Below, piece after piece: positions 20,758 to 33,185 of a stretch of DNA of 64,000 bases. The stretch spans positions 62,001 to 126,000 of the forward strand of contig JALQPE010002454.1 of assembly GCA_030407315.1 (NCBI GenBank), read 5' to 3'. The first letter of the stretch is position 1, and the number at the start of each line of letters is the position of its first letter. This DNA is from Asparagopsis taxiformis (lineage: Eukaryota > Rhodophyta > Florideophyceae > Bonnemaisoniales > Bonnemaisoniaceae). A program made the translations under genes and the position numbers. The notes beneath the pieces were generated by a model. The model saw only the letters and a program-made list of their open reading frames with translations. It searched no databases and had not been told where the DNA came from.

Positions 20758-21435
20758 TTACTTTTGAAGTGATAGTAACAAACGATTCCACACTTTCTCC
20801 GGACATCCCTCGCCATCAAGAATAGTTAGCAATCCTCGAGAATGATAAAAGTTTCGTAGACTAGGCCATTCAGAATTATGGTCTTCCAAGCGACGTTGAA
20901 TAATGCTCAATTGATCATCACTTCGTTTACGCTTCTCCAATCTCTGCACCAATTCATCTTCATCAACTTCCAGCGCAAGAACTCTCCTCGGCGCAAAGCC
21001 AAGATACTCCCAATACTCTGCATTCTCCAATTTCCTCGGAAAGCCATCCACAACCCATCTAATGGGCGACGCGAGCGAATGCGCGCGCTGTGTCTGTTGC
21101 TGCCAATTCAAATGCTGCAACAGCAGCTTTGTCGAAACAGTCGACGGCACGATACCGCCGGTCGAAATGACGTCGTGAATTGCGGCACCCAGACGCGAGC
21201 CGGTGCGCACCTCGGCGCGTAACAGCGCGCCCATGGACACGTGACAAAACTTCATGCGCTGCACCATCATGGCGCTCAATGTGCCCTTGCCGGAGCCCGG
21301 GCCGCCGAGGAGAAAGGTCAATTGCGGCTGCATGGAGCGCTCGAAGACCAGCCGGCCGAGCTGCTGCAGCTCAGACATGTCCACAGCCGGCGCGGCGATG
21401 GAGCGGCGATGAACGGCGAAGATAGAACGGGTCAT
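20758..21435 (-). CDS. UMP/CMP-kinase or adenylate-kinase-like nucleoside monophosphate kinase
   Basis: A 225-residue P-loop kinase of the adenylate kinase superfamily. Features: P-loop GGPGSGKGT at 44-52, FCHVSMGALLR (NMP-binding helix), WVVDGFPR, and a short lid RKRSDDQ rather than the long adenylate-kinase lid, as in UMP/CMP kinases. The N-terminus (MTRSIFAVHRRSIAAPAV) is basic with hydroxylated residues and no acids, so mitochondrial or plastid targeting is likely. Reaction: phosphate transfer from ATP to a nucleoside monophosphate. Exact substrate uncertain. ATG is complementary to 21433-21435. Confidence 0.85.
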   Translation of the reverse strand: MTRSIFAVHRRSIAAPAVDMSELQQLGRLVFERSMQPQLTFLLGGPGSGKGTLSAMMVQRMKFCHVSMGALLRAEVRTGSRLGAAIHDVISTGGIVPSTVSTKLLLQHLNWQQQTQRAHSLASPIRWVVDGFPRKLENAEYWEYLGFAPRRVLALEVDEDELVQRLEKRKRSDDQLSIIQRRLEDHNSEWPSLRNFYHSRGLLTILDGEGCPEKVWNRLLLSLQK

Positions 21436-23626
<2,191 letters not shown>

Positions 23627-23788
23627 TTTGGTGAGTCTGGAGTACGCGTACGTCCAGATTGTATGCATGTATACATTGTTTGTTACAGAATCGTTGTCAG
23701 CGTATGAAGCGAGCTCAACAATCCTCATGACGTTGCATTTCGCAGTCAATGTGATACGAATGAGTTGATTTGGTAGCAGATGCGGAAA

Positions 23789-25008
23789 CTATTCATTACT
23801 CGAATCTAGGTTTGTCTTGATTGCGTTGGCGGTAGAATATATGAGTTTTCTCGGCACGCCAGTAGCTGCCGCAACGCTTCGAGCAATAGTGCTGACGGGA
23901 ACACCTTCCTTGACGAGAGATTGCGTCAGGACAACAAAGTCTACATCGGCGGTGGAATACGAGCTTAAATCTCTTTTCACAGTTTGCAGAGGCGGCGAAG
24001 GACCGAGAACAATTGTAAATTCACCTCGTGGTTGCACACTCTGCTGTGCGTACCATTCGCAAGCCTGAGCCACTGTATCAAAGCGCAGAAATTGTTCCCA
24101 TTTCTTGGTCACCTCTCTCGCCAAACAAAGCGCGCGTCCGCGGCCTTCGACCTCTCGAAGAAGGTCCAGCGTGTTCAACAAGCGGTGAGGCGCTTCGTAC
24201 AGGACGATTGTATCCGTCGAATTGCCGACCTCCTCCACAGCTGTCTGTCTGGCAGCGCCGGAACGCGGCAGGAATCCCACAAATTTAAATGTACTCACTG
24301 GCAATGCACAGCACACCAGCGCTGCTAATGCAGCGCAGGCTCCGGGTATCGGAACGACGCCAACTCCAGATTGCACAGCTGCAGATATGAGCTGCGCACC
24401 GGGATCAGATATACATGGTGTGCCGGCATCGGATACTATTGCAACGGAATTTCCAGAATTGAGTCGATCGAGTAGTTGGGGTATTCTCTCGCGCCAATTG
24501 TGCTCATGGCATGAAATTATGTGCTGGTCGGACGGTCGATCCGTGTTTATCTTGCTGAGAAGCAGTCGGGTGCGTCTGGTGTCCTAATTGCGGAGAAATC
24601 AAGACAGGAGATGATGGACAACTGGTCATGTTTAGTGGATGATGTAAATTGGACCTGATGAGGATTTGAAAGGGCTGTTGTCATTACCTCTGCAGCGATT
24701 ACGTTGACAGTCGATAAAATATCTATGGCGCGTGATGTGATATCACCAGTATTTCCGATCGGAGTGGACACAATGTAGAGCTGACCAGCTTGTGCAGAGT
24801 TGGTGAGTTTGCGAAGTGCGCAAGCAGAGATTGCGACTGATGAACGATTTACACGGCGAAGATAATGGAATGGCGCGCTGATAAATGCTGGAGATTTCAT
24901 TGTTCCATCATGCGGCATGGAACGTGTGCGAAGGAAGAGCGCACGGGGTCGGACAGGGAGGTCTTTTCTGCAGAGATCTGGAATGAATCGTAGCGTTGGG
25001 ATGGACAT
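23789..25008 (-). CDS. rsmI: Ribosomal RNA 2'-O-methyltransferase RsmI family
   Basis: Two exons on the minus strand, 25008-24688 and 24583-23789, with one phase-0 intron of 104 bases (donor GTAATG, acceptor TTAG). The joined protein is about 371 residues. Core motifs: GQLYIVSTPIGNTGDIT, VIAAE joined to DTRRTR across the splice, CHEHN, VSDAGTPCISDPG, VVPIPGACA and FKFVGFLPR. RsmI methylates the ribose of C1402 (E. coli numbering) in small-subunit rRNA. The roughly 75-residue Ser/Arg-rich N-terminal extension suggests import into plastid or mitochondrion. The ATG is complementary to 25006-25008. Confidence 0.88.
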
Positions 25009-25193
25009 GCGCGCTTGAGAAATTTTACAAGGTTGGGGGATGGGAGATTGTAGGTGATTTCAATTTGTTGAATCGGGAAAATTATTATTATCGGCAAAGT
25101 GCTTGCAGTAGTATCATTTCGGTCACTTGACTGACGGTATCCGGGGTGTGATCCGTTGTAGTTACCTGATCTTTTCGAGGGAACACAATTGCT

Positions 25194-25677
25194 ATGGCTG
25201 CTAGTGTAGCAGGCGAAAACCATGCGCAAACGACTGCAAACGGGCTGGAGGGTCTTCCGCAATGGCTGCAGCCCGGTGTCAGCCCGGCGATTCACACGTG
25301 AGTACCTCAGAGTCTTCTGCAGAACAGCGGGCGGAGCGAGCGATTATAGCGTGTCTAACTAATTTAGTTATGCTGTGTGCACAGAACGTTGCGAGTGGTG
25401 CTATTGAGTCTAAACATGCTGCTTTTGTATTGCGCTGTTACAAAGTTGTTCTCTCCTCATTTTGAAATCATGTTCTGTCTATCGACCGGCTTGACTTTGA
25501 GCTACTTTTGGTACGTCACTCGCCCGCGTTCCATCCCTCCTAATCCGCTATACATCGTCTCTAACCGGGCGCCTGCTTGCACCCAACGTAAACAGGTTCA
25601 TGGCGGAGATCGCGAGCATTCACCAGAAGAGCTTGGAGAGCAATGCCGAACGCAATCGTCACACCAAGAAGGAATAG
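25194..25677 (+). CDS. PKR1-like V-ATPase assembly factor (small, three exons)
   Basis: A 103-residue protein assembled from exons 25194-25297, 25385-25510 and 25596-25677, with introns of 87 and 85 bases (donors GTGAGT and GTACGT). The joined protein reads LPQWLQPGVSPAIHTTLR, then two hydrophobic helices (VVLLSLNMLLLYCAV; FEIMFCLSTGLTLSYF), then WFMAEIASIHQK and a charged tail. The order PG-x-P, hydrophobic helix, F-E/H segment, second helix and WF-x-E matches the PKR1 family, ER membrane proteins that assist V-ATPase Vo assembly in yeast. The assignment is by eye and moderate; the splice joins keep the frame throughout. Confidence 0.6.
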
Positions 25678-25915
25678 AACGTAGACAGTATGACAACATG
25701 CCAGCGCAATGCGTGTAAAATATAATGAAATTATTCGCTTCTTGATCCGGTCCACAATTCGGAACAAAATAACGAATGATCCGCGCGCGATGCCCAACGG
25801 AAACACGACGCAGCCGTGATATAAACGCTACTCAGAACATCCGCCGGCCCCTACAACCAGCGAAAGCCATCCGCTCACCCGCTGTCCAATTCCCTCTACA
25901 TCGGTTTGGAAGAAA

Positions 25916-28900
25916 ATGAGAAACCGCAAATCCAAGTCCAAGTCGCGAAATGACGCAGCCCGGCAACAATCCGACTCCCCCGCCACTGTAAATGTTGCAG
26001 CCAATCCTGTAAAATCCACGGCTTCTGCGACTCAGTCAGTCCAAACCAAGTCACTGCCCAGCGTGACCGGGCGTCGTAGTTTAGCAGCTTCCCAATTGCT
26101 CGATGCAAGTGATGAAGAAAGTGCCGAACATCCTGCGCAAAGGATAAAACTGGATCCATCTGTCGATACTGCCTCCACACAACCGGCGTCTGTGCTAAAT
26201 GTCATTGACATTCCGAATGAGACTGGTATGGTAACGAACTCTCAACCCGGCCTTCCCAATGCAATTCCAATTCCGCCAGGTCCCTTGCCGCCCGGTCAGA
26301 TAGGTACCCTCTATTCAGTCGATCAGAAGGACACACAACCCGGCAAGAAGAAGAGGAAAAGATATAAGAAAGCTGCCCAAACACAAGAAGAGGCGCAGGG
26401 CCCGCACCCCGGTCAGTCGACTGACCCCGGTGTTGTAGAACCCGTTGAGCCAGGTGACGAGCACCTGTTCAACGCAGAAGCAAAGGAACAAATGAAGCTT
26501 GAACTGGTGGAGCTCTCAAAGACGGAAGATATTGAGGAGAATTCCGAAGATATTGAAGAGGATTCTGATCATGACGAAGAGCATCGATATTTGCATCCAG
26601 ATGACGAAGGCAGTGAAGTTGACGACGCTGAATCACCCTCCAATACCCCCAACAACACTGAACCAGAGCCTAAGAGGTCGTACAGGTACAAGCCTAAACA
26701 CTGGGATGGTGCACCCCTGATTCAGTATAACATTATGTACAAGGATGTATCACAGAAGGATGCCCAGTTTACTTGTCCGGAAACCAAGGTCTCTGTTCTG
26801 AATGATTTCAAATTGAGTCAAGGTGCTGTCTGGGAGTACATGCGTGAGCTCAATCTTGATGGTTTCTCCCCACCGCCTGGTACATCCGCTGAAACCGATG
26901 CCGCAGAGTTCATCAACGCTTGTATCCGATTGGGGGCGCTCATTGAACCCAATAGTCTATCGGCTTTGCTTGGTGGTGGCTATCGCTCTCCCGAGTATTG
27001 TGATTTTCTGCTGACTGCGTTTGTTACTCTCCAGAATAACAAGTATGTGTCTCGAGCTGTCACCAGCCTGGAGAATGGCGATAGAAAAACCAAGTCTGCT
27101 GCACTAAAGGGACAGGGTGATTCCCATGCCGATGTTGAACAGAGCGAGGAAGAAGGCGATACCGATGGCAGTCTTGAGGATGATGACGAATCGGCTCATA
27201 AATTGTCTTTTGTCCTTCGCAATTACTTGCAGAACGTCAGTGGCATACAATTCGACGAGCTTTCGGAGTATGACCGATATCTCCGCGGTATTGGTAGAAG
27301 TTTGATCTCAGAGGAGGAACATGTGGATAGCAAAGAAGATACTCGTATTCGGTGGAGGAGGGAAGCAATGCCAGCTCCTGTTGCAGGCATTCTGGGTAAA
27401 GCTGTCGGTGGTCCGGTGAGCGTATGGCGACGTGCGAAAGACACCTTCCCAGAAAAACTCATGTCACGATGCGCTCTTATTCAATATGACAGGGTTCTAG
27501 ACTGGCTCAGTTACGTAGCAGCGAACCGCTCGCAAACGGAAGGTGAGGAAGCATTTTATCGCGAACGAACTCCCGTGGTCTCCATAGATCCTGTCCCTCT
27601 CCTGTTCCTAGCTGATTCTGCTATGGAATATGCGTTGGAGATCCTCCAGGTTGCCGTCCATGTGGTGAAGAGTGATCCGGAGGATGACGATTCAGATAGT
27701 GGAGAGATGCAAACAGAAGCTGAAGATAAGGATGACACTGGTGATCAGACCATTGCCGATGTTGGAAAAAACGACACTACGGCAGCAAGCAACGAGAAGA
27801 GAAGTGGCGGAAGTGATGGTAACAGCGAGAGCAATGAAGCCACAAAGGAGGACAAGGAGATGACTGATCGGGACCTAGATGACAAGGTAAAAGAGTTTGA
27901 CATTACTCGTACAATTGATCCGGAAGACATTCAAGCCGCTTTTGAAATGGTGGCGAAAAAGAGAGGGCGACGACCGGCAGTCGATAGCTTGTATGGCGAG
28001 AGATGTTGGAATGACCAGCTTGAGAAGGATGTGTTGGATACCAACCTGTGGACGAGGTTGAAGCAGCGTCCCATAACGGATGAAGAAAATGTCTTGCTGT
28101 GCAATCGAATGCCTACAAAAGTGATATCGTTCCCAACAGATGTGGTTCTAGAATTGAAAGCGGTACTGGGTTCATTCTGGCCGACAAATATGTCTGGAAT
28201 GTACACGCATCCAAAGGACATACGTGTGAAGCGTTCCTTTGTCCCAAGCATGACAAAAGAGGAAGTAGTGAAGTTGAAGGAGAGAAGATCGATATTCAAA
28301 AATTATCACGTCATTTCACCGAAAGAGCCTTTCCAGATGGAGAGCTCTATCAATGAAGCAGAGTCCTCTGCAGACATTCGACCAATTGTGTACAGCGCAA
28401 ATCAAGACTTGGCGGAGCCTCGAACAGAAACCGAACTGTCTACAGGCATGAATAAGCTGACTGCAGATGATCGGATCCTGCAACCGCGTTATTCATTGGC
28501 TCAAAAACCAAAGAGGAGCACTGATCCAGAGCACAAAATGCCTGAAGAGATGGAAGCTGCGAAGGAATACATGAAGTATGGAATACATGTGGCCGAATTG
28601 GTGTCGCACCGAAAAAGGTATATCGACATGAAAGAAGCCAAGGACGTGGAGATAGTTCATCCAAAATCTGAAAATGGCGCTGAACGAGAGTTGACCGAGT
28701 TTCTGAAAGCATGTCAGTTGAATGGTGCCATGAAGTCGCACAATTCGGTTTGTTTCCATCGGCTTTCTTGGATTTGTTTGCATGCGTTGGGCATTGAAGT
28801 AGAGAGTGATGGATATGGAGAAGTTGTAGATTACAGCAAGTTTGGGGAATTGAAGATTGATGGTGAGGTGAAATTGGCCAAATCTGCTGTTTTCCATCTG

Positions 28901-29050
28901 TCTGCATTGATTGATGTGTTTGTGCGGCACGAAGCGGAATTGCTGATGGCTTGTGCGGCACATGATAATGGTCGTCCGTGGATAGATAGAGCGGATGTAG
29001 CTTTGATGACCAGTCTACGCAAGCAGAAGTTTGGTTACGAAGGATTGTAG
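25916..29050 (+). CDS. Large acidic protein of unknown function with histone-fold-like C-terminus
   Basis: A 1044-residue single-exon protein that I do not recognise. The N-terminus has basic RKSKSKSR and KKKRKRYKK patches (nuclear-localisation-like), then long acidic stretches (EDIEENSEDIEEDSDHDEE) and a folded-looking region at about 260-390 (YRYKPKHWDGAPLIQYNIMYK). Several further charged linkers follow. The last 60 residues read as two amphipathic helices with the spacing of a histone-fold alpha2-loop-alpha3 (FHLSALIDVFVRHEAELL ... WIDRADVALMTSLR), as in TAFs or the yeast RRN5 upstream-activating-factor subunit. A nuclear, chromatin or transcription role is an inference only. ATG at 25916. 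Confidence 0.75.
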   Translation: MRNRKSKSKSRNDAARQQSDSPATVNVAANPVKSTASATQSVQTKSLPSVTGRRSLAASQLLDASDEESAEHPAQRIKLDPSVDTASTQPASVLNVIDIPNETGMVTNSQPGLPNAIPIPPGPLPPGQIGTLYSVDQKDTQPGKKKRKRYKKAAQTQEEAQGPHPGQSTDPGVVEPVEPGDEHLFNAEAKEQMKLELVELSKTEDIEENSEDIEEDSDHDEEHRYLHPDDEGSEVDDAESPSNTPNNTEPEPKRSYRYKPKHWDGAPLIQYNIMYKDVSQKDAQFTCPETKVSVLNDFKLSQGAVWEYMRELNLDGFSPPPGTSAETDAAEFINACIRLGALIEPNSLSALLGGGYRSPEYCDFLLTAFVTLQNNKYVSRAVTSLENGDRKTKSAALKGQGDSHADVEQSEEEGDTDGSLEDDDESAHKLSFVLRNYLQNVSGIQFDELSEYDRYLRGIGRSLISEEEHVDSKEDTRIRWRREAMPAPVAGILGKAVGGPVSVWRRAKDTFPEKLMSRCALIQYDRVLDWLSYVAANRSQTEGEEAFYRERTPVVSIDPVPLLFLADSAMEYALEILQVAVHVVKSDPEDDDSDSGEMQTEAEDKDDTGDQTIADVGKNDTTAASNEKRSGGSDGNSESNEATKEDKEMTDRDLDDKVKEFDITRTIDPEDIQAAFEMVAKKRGRRPAVDSLYGERCWNDQLEKDVLDTNLWTRLKQRPITDEENVLLCNRMPTKVISFPTDVVLELKAVLGSFWPTNMSGMYTHPKDIRVKRSFVPSMTKEEVVKLKERRSIFKNYHVISPKEPFQMESSINEAESSADIRPIVYSANQDLAEPRTETELSTGMNKLTADDRILQPRYSLAQKPKRSTDPEHKMPEEMEAAKEYMKYGIHVAELVSHRKRYIDMKEAKDVEIVHPKSENGAERELTEFLKACQLNGAMKSHNSVCFHRLSWICLHALGIEVESDGYGEVVDYSKFGELKIDGEVKLAKSAVFHLSALIDVFVRHEAELLMACAAHDNGRPWIDRADVALMTSLRKQKFGYEGL

Positions 29051-29150
29051 GATAACTATGTACATGTGTGACTTTAATTCAGGAAGATGCACTAGTCGTT
29101 GCAGATTAAACGATACCAAGTGGTGAATGGAAATGAACTGACGATATGAG

Positions 29151-30155
29151 CTAAGAGCCGGGAATTTTGTCGAACAACTGGGAGCCGTCGAGAGGCTTGA
29201 AGGTTTCACGATCGAGGTCGTTGAAGTAGGGATGATTACGTGCGGCCTGTGCGGTAATTCTCTTCTCTGGATCATAAATGAGCATTTTAGAGAGAAGATC
29301 AAGACCCTGTGAGTCGAGACCACGAACGGTTTCGCTGATGTGCCTCTCCTTCCAATTGGGAAACCTCGTCGAATAGTCAGGCAGCAAGCTGACACCTTCC
29401 CACATTTCCTCCGTGGGCGTACCGAGGGCATTGAAAATCTTATGCAACTGATCGATTTCAGAATCACCAGGGAACAAGGGCTGTCTCATGACCATCTCTG
29501 CGAAAATACAACCAATCGACCAGATGTCCACGGGAGTGGAATACTTTCTGGCACCCAACAGAATCTCCGGTGCTCTGTACCAAAGGGTAACAACTTCATG
29601 AGTGTAATGTCTGACAGGAATACCAAAGGCCCTTGCGAGACCAAAGTCTGCGAGCTTGAGCTTGCCGGTGCGGTCGATGAGCAGGTTTTGCGGCTTGAGA
29701 TCACGATGGAGGACGCGATGCGAGTGGCAGAAGGCGATACCGTTGATGAGTTGGAAAAGATACGACTTGACGAGTGCGGGACGCAGAACGGTGACCGAGT
29801 CCATGTAGCGCTTGAGGTCCTGGTCTAAATATTCGAAGACGAGATAGAGCATCTTGTCTGCGTGAACGACGTCCTTGAAGAGGACGACATTGGTGTGGGT
29901 GAGTTCCTTGAGGATGGAAATTTCACGAATAGCGGTACTGGGAACGCCTGAGAGGTGTGTTAGCGGGCTGCAAGTCGGGGACGCACGTCGGCGCGGACAC
30001 GACTACTACTACTACTACTACTACGTACCTTCCTCCTCCTGTTCGAGACGTATGCGTTTGAGAGCTATCATCTTGCCGGTGCCGACTTCGCGCGCTTTGT
30101 AGACGACGCCATAGGTGCCCTCGCCGATTTTTCCTAGTTGCTGGTAGCGGTCCAT
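29151..30155 (-). CDS. CDKA: Cyclin-dependent kinase, CDK1/CDKA type (PSTAIRE)
   Basis: Two exons, 30155-30029 and 29947-29151, joined in phase 1 across an 81-base intron (GTACGT donor, CTCAG acceptor), giving 307 residues. The protein has the glycine loop GEGTYG with the inhibitory-phosphorylation pair Thr14/Tyr15, the canonical PSTAIRE helix at 45-51, [17 protein letters not shown] and the T-loop [14 protein letters not shown]. It is the master mitotic/S-phase kinase and partners with cyclins and CKS1, also encoded in this window. The intron carries an ACT/AGT trinucleotide repeat next to its donor. ATG is complementary to 30153-30155. Confidence 0.96.
30003..30024. repeat. ACT trinucleotide microsatellite in CDK intron
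   Basis: About seven copies of CTA/ACT on the plus strand, read as TAG/AGT repeats on the coding strand. It starts within a few bases of the GTACGT splice donor of the CDK intron. Confidence 0.85.
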
Positions 30156-30545
30156 GGGTGCGAAGGGTGTGGGTGCAGAATAGTGGCGGGGAGTGGGTTG
30201 AGAGGCATGGAGAAGTGGATATTGAATAGCGTGTGAACTAATGCGCCGTCAGATAGCACGCTGAGTGCGCGACTGCAATGATCGCTGGTTGGTCGAATCA
30301 GTCGTGCAGACATATTTGGGGAGAAGACGGCGCTTTGTGGCCATGTTGGTCACCACTGCTATGTTTGTACTGTTTACAGATGGAATACGCATGTCTGTAT
30401 TTCTACCCCAAAATTTTAACCCAGAATTATTCCCTCCCAGTTACGTCATTCCGCTCGCATACTTGATACACGTGTGCCTGCACGCCCGCTGTTCATTGTA
30501 CGCGTCTTCACCGCTGTGCTACCGGTTTGCAAATCCCTCTCAATC
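30156..30545. promoter_or_regulatory. Divergent intergenic region, CDK / ABHD11-like
   Basis: A 390-base region between divergent start codons. I saw neither the tandem TTCAAA nor a clear E2F site here. No gene seen. Confidence 0.4.
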
Positions 30546-31502
30546 ATGGTTGCGTACCGCTCCGCGGCACGTGTAGCCCTTTTCGCTGCAAGAACGCCCC
30601 CGAAGATACCGCCATGCACAAAACATCCGCCGCTGCCGCCGGTTATAATGCTACATGGTGTGTTGGCCTCTCATTCCACCTATGCCTCCATCATCAAGCG
30701 CAAAGATTTTGGTACGTCACCGGCAACAATGTGCATCCTGTCCACCATCACATACATACACCGCTTCTAACCATACATCTGCACCCGCCCGCCACGACCC
30801 GTAGTTCCCAACCGTGAAATCATCGCGCTCGACCTCAGAAATCATGGCAAATCACCCCATCTGCCCGTCCATCACCGCATGCGTTATGAGGACATGGCTC
30901 TCGATGTGGCCGACTTTCTGCACACCCATCAAATTCCGAAAGCTTCTCTCATCGGCCATAGTATGGGCGGCAAAGTCGCCATGCAGCTCGCCCTATCGCA
31001 TCCCCATCTAGTCGCTCAACTGGTCGTTGTTGACATCGCACCCGTCACATACGCCGATAGATCCGGTCCCGCTGATCCCTTCACCGCTATAAGAGCGATG
31101 AGCGCTATAAATTTGTCCCATTTTCAAACGCGTGCACAGATTGATGAAGCACTGCGCGTGCACGGCGTGGCATCGTTGCAGGTGCGCCAGTTTGTCATGA
31201 CCAATTTGAAGCAGTCTTCCAATTCCTCGTCCAAATACGAGTGGAAGCTCAATTTGCCCGCTATCCACGCCGCTCTCAATGATATTTCCGCCTTTCCGCA
31301 CCACGATCGCAAGACGTTTGGCGGTCCAACCTGCCTCATTCGTGGAGGCAAAAGCGATTTTGTACCGTTCCAAGCTATGAAATTATTCGTCTCCCTCTTT
31401 CCCAATACAAAGTTGGTCACGTTATCTGATGCTGGTCATTGGTTGCAAGCGCAGGCGCCTGATCAATTCTGTCGATCGGTTAATGACTTTTTGGCCCGTT
31501 GA
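30546..31502 (+). CDS. ABHD11-like alpha/beta hydrolase, probably mitochondrial
   Basis: Two exons, 30546-30711 and 30805-31502, with a 93-base intron (GTACGT donor, GTAG acceptor), giving 287 residues. The N-terminus MVAYRSAARVALFAAR is a typical amphipathic mitochondrial presequence. The core has PPVIMLHGVLASH, the ABHD11 hallmark IIALDLRNHGKSPH followed by MRYEDMALDV, and nucleophile elbow IGHSMGGK with Ser108. A late acid (GGKSDFV) and His (DAGHWLQ) complete the triad. In animals ABHD11 protects lipoylated 2-oxoglutarate dehydrogenase; enzymatic substrate here is unknown. An upstream GTG is in frame, but the ATG at 30546 is preferred. Confidence 0.88.
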
Positions 31503-31563
31503 AGCCTGTCTATTGTTTCGGCTCTATAGCGATACAACTATCTATCAAAGCAAACTTCAGTCA

Positions 31564-32949
31564 CTACCAATTATCAATCTCCATTTCCTTGAGAGGTTTC
31601 AGAGGCTTTCGTTCAAAGTACCACATGTCCTCAAACCGACGACCATGGAACATGGCTTCGAAAATCTGTACATTGTGTTCTACAGGGAATACCGTCAAAA
31701 AGTCTCTCGCACGCGGTTCACCGAGGCAGAAGAATGACGTCCCGCTACCGCTCATCAGAACAACCTACCATTTCAAATGCAGTAAAGTTAGACAACCCAA
31801 GTCGCATCGCGTAAACTACTAACATCAACAAAACACTTACATTGAATCCAGCTTTGTACAGCTCTTCCTTAATTGTCTTCAACCTCGGCACAAGTTCAAA
31901 ACTAGGAGTTTCCAGATCATTCACGAAATCCGCAAAGATCACACCGTTCTGCATCTTGCGCAACAACTGTTTCGGATCGGCTTCAGAACATGTACTCAGA
32001 TCGAGTTTCCCAAACACCTCTGGTGTCGACAGTCCCTCCGGCGGTTTAACAATGTATAAAGTCTGCGGAGGCAAACTCGGCAGATATTCCAATATCTCCC
32101 CTCGTCCAGTGCAGTACGCCGTACCGGACGATAGGAAGAAAGAAATATCCGAACCGAATTCAGCGCCAAACTCCGCCAATTGCTCAATGGTACACGGCTT
32201 ACCTGACAGCTCATTTGCGGCCCACAATGCCGTTGCAGCGTTACCTGAGCCGCCTCCAAGACCTGCTGCATGCGGAATTCTCTTCTCGAGACGCACCTTG
32301 AAATACGTCTCGACGCCCGTCTTCTCGCGAAACTTGTCCAGCGCCTTGATGACTAGATTGGACGAATCGGTCGGCACGTCCGGCGTATCGCACTCGAGAG
32401 AATCCTGCTCCGGATTTTCGTCCTCCTCCGTCTTGACGGAGAAGAACAGATTGTCCCGCAGGCTGATAGCTTGGAACAGAGACGCGAGCTCGTGGTAGCC
32501 TGCACGACGGTGGCGCATGGGATGATATCCGTTAGATATGTGCGCAGCGTTGAGAAGACGCGATTCATGTGGCGGAATTGGAGGGATATATCACGCTTAC
32601 CATCAGATCGTTTGCCGACCACTCGGAGGAATAGATTGATTTTTGACGGGCTTCCAAGACGTAAATCCCATTCATCGGGTCCGACTACTGGAGTCGTCTC
32701 TGGTAGAGGGCGCGATGCTGCCGACATGCGCGTTCGGCGACAAATCGTGCTCCTGCGTTTTCCTGCATCGCGAAATGACAGCGGGTGCGCGTGGCTTAGT
32801 GTGAAACAAGGGAGTGACATTTTCGGTGCGGAAAGTTTGTGACGATGATGAACTGGTGGTGAACTGGTCCGATGGGGTTTGAAGAGGTGTCTTCGGAAGA
32901 GTACGAGTTGAGATCTGAGCTGGTGTCTCACTGCAATCACATGTGTCAT
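31564..32949 (-). CDS. ispE: 4-diphosphocytidyl-2-C-methyl-D-erythritol kinase (IspE/CMK)
   Basis: Three exons: 32949-32601, 32499-31841 and 31764-31564; introns of 101 and 76 bases. The joins restore family motifs: LFLRVVGKRSDG joins YHELASLFQAISL, and ELYKAGFN joins VVLMSGSGTSFF. The GHMP-kinase ATP loop HAAGLGGGSGNAA is intact. The enzyme phosphorylates CDP-methylerythritol in the plastid MEP isoprenoid pathway. Two ATGs are possible: 32949 (402 residues) or 32820 (359 residues, MSLPCFTLSHAHPLSF, a good transit-peptide start). The shorter may be the true one. The last exon encodes a family-typical end after the GSG motif. Confidence 0.93.
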
Positions 32950-33185
32950 TTCTGCTCATGCGTGGTCACGGTGCGCTTGACACATTATATTTGCTGTAAA
33001 TCGGGCATCGTTTTCTTTCATTAGTAGATCAACATGACTAAAAGTTGCTGCTGCAGCAATGTCAACACGTTGGAGATGCGACAGTTTACTACGGGCACAT
33101 TGTTGTGCACGTCCCTCGTTTAAGGAGAATACAAAGCTGGGTGCTGAGAATCATATGACTCACTCACTATAAGTCTACCATTTCA

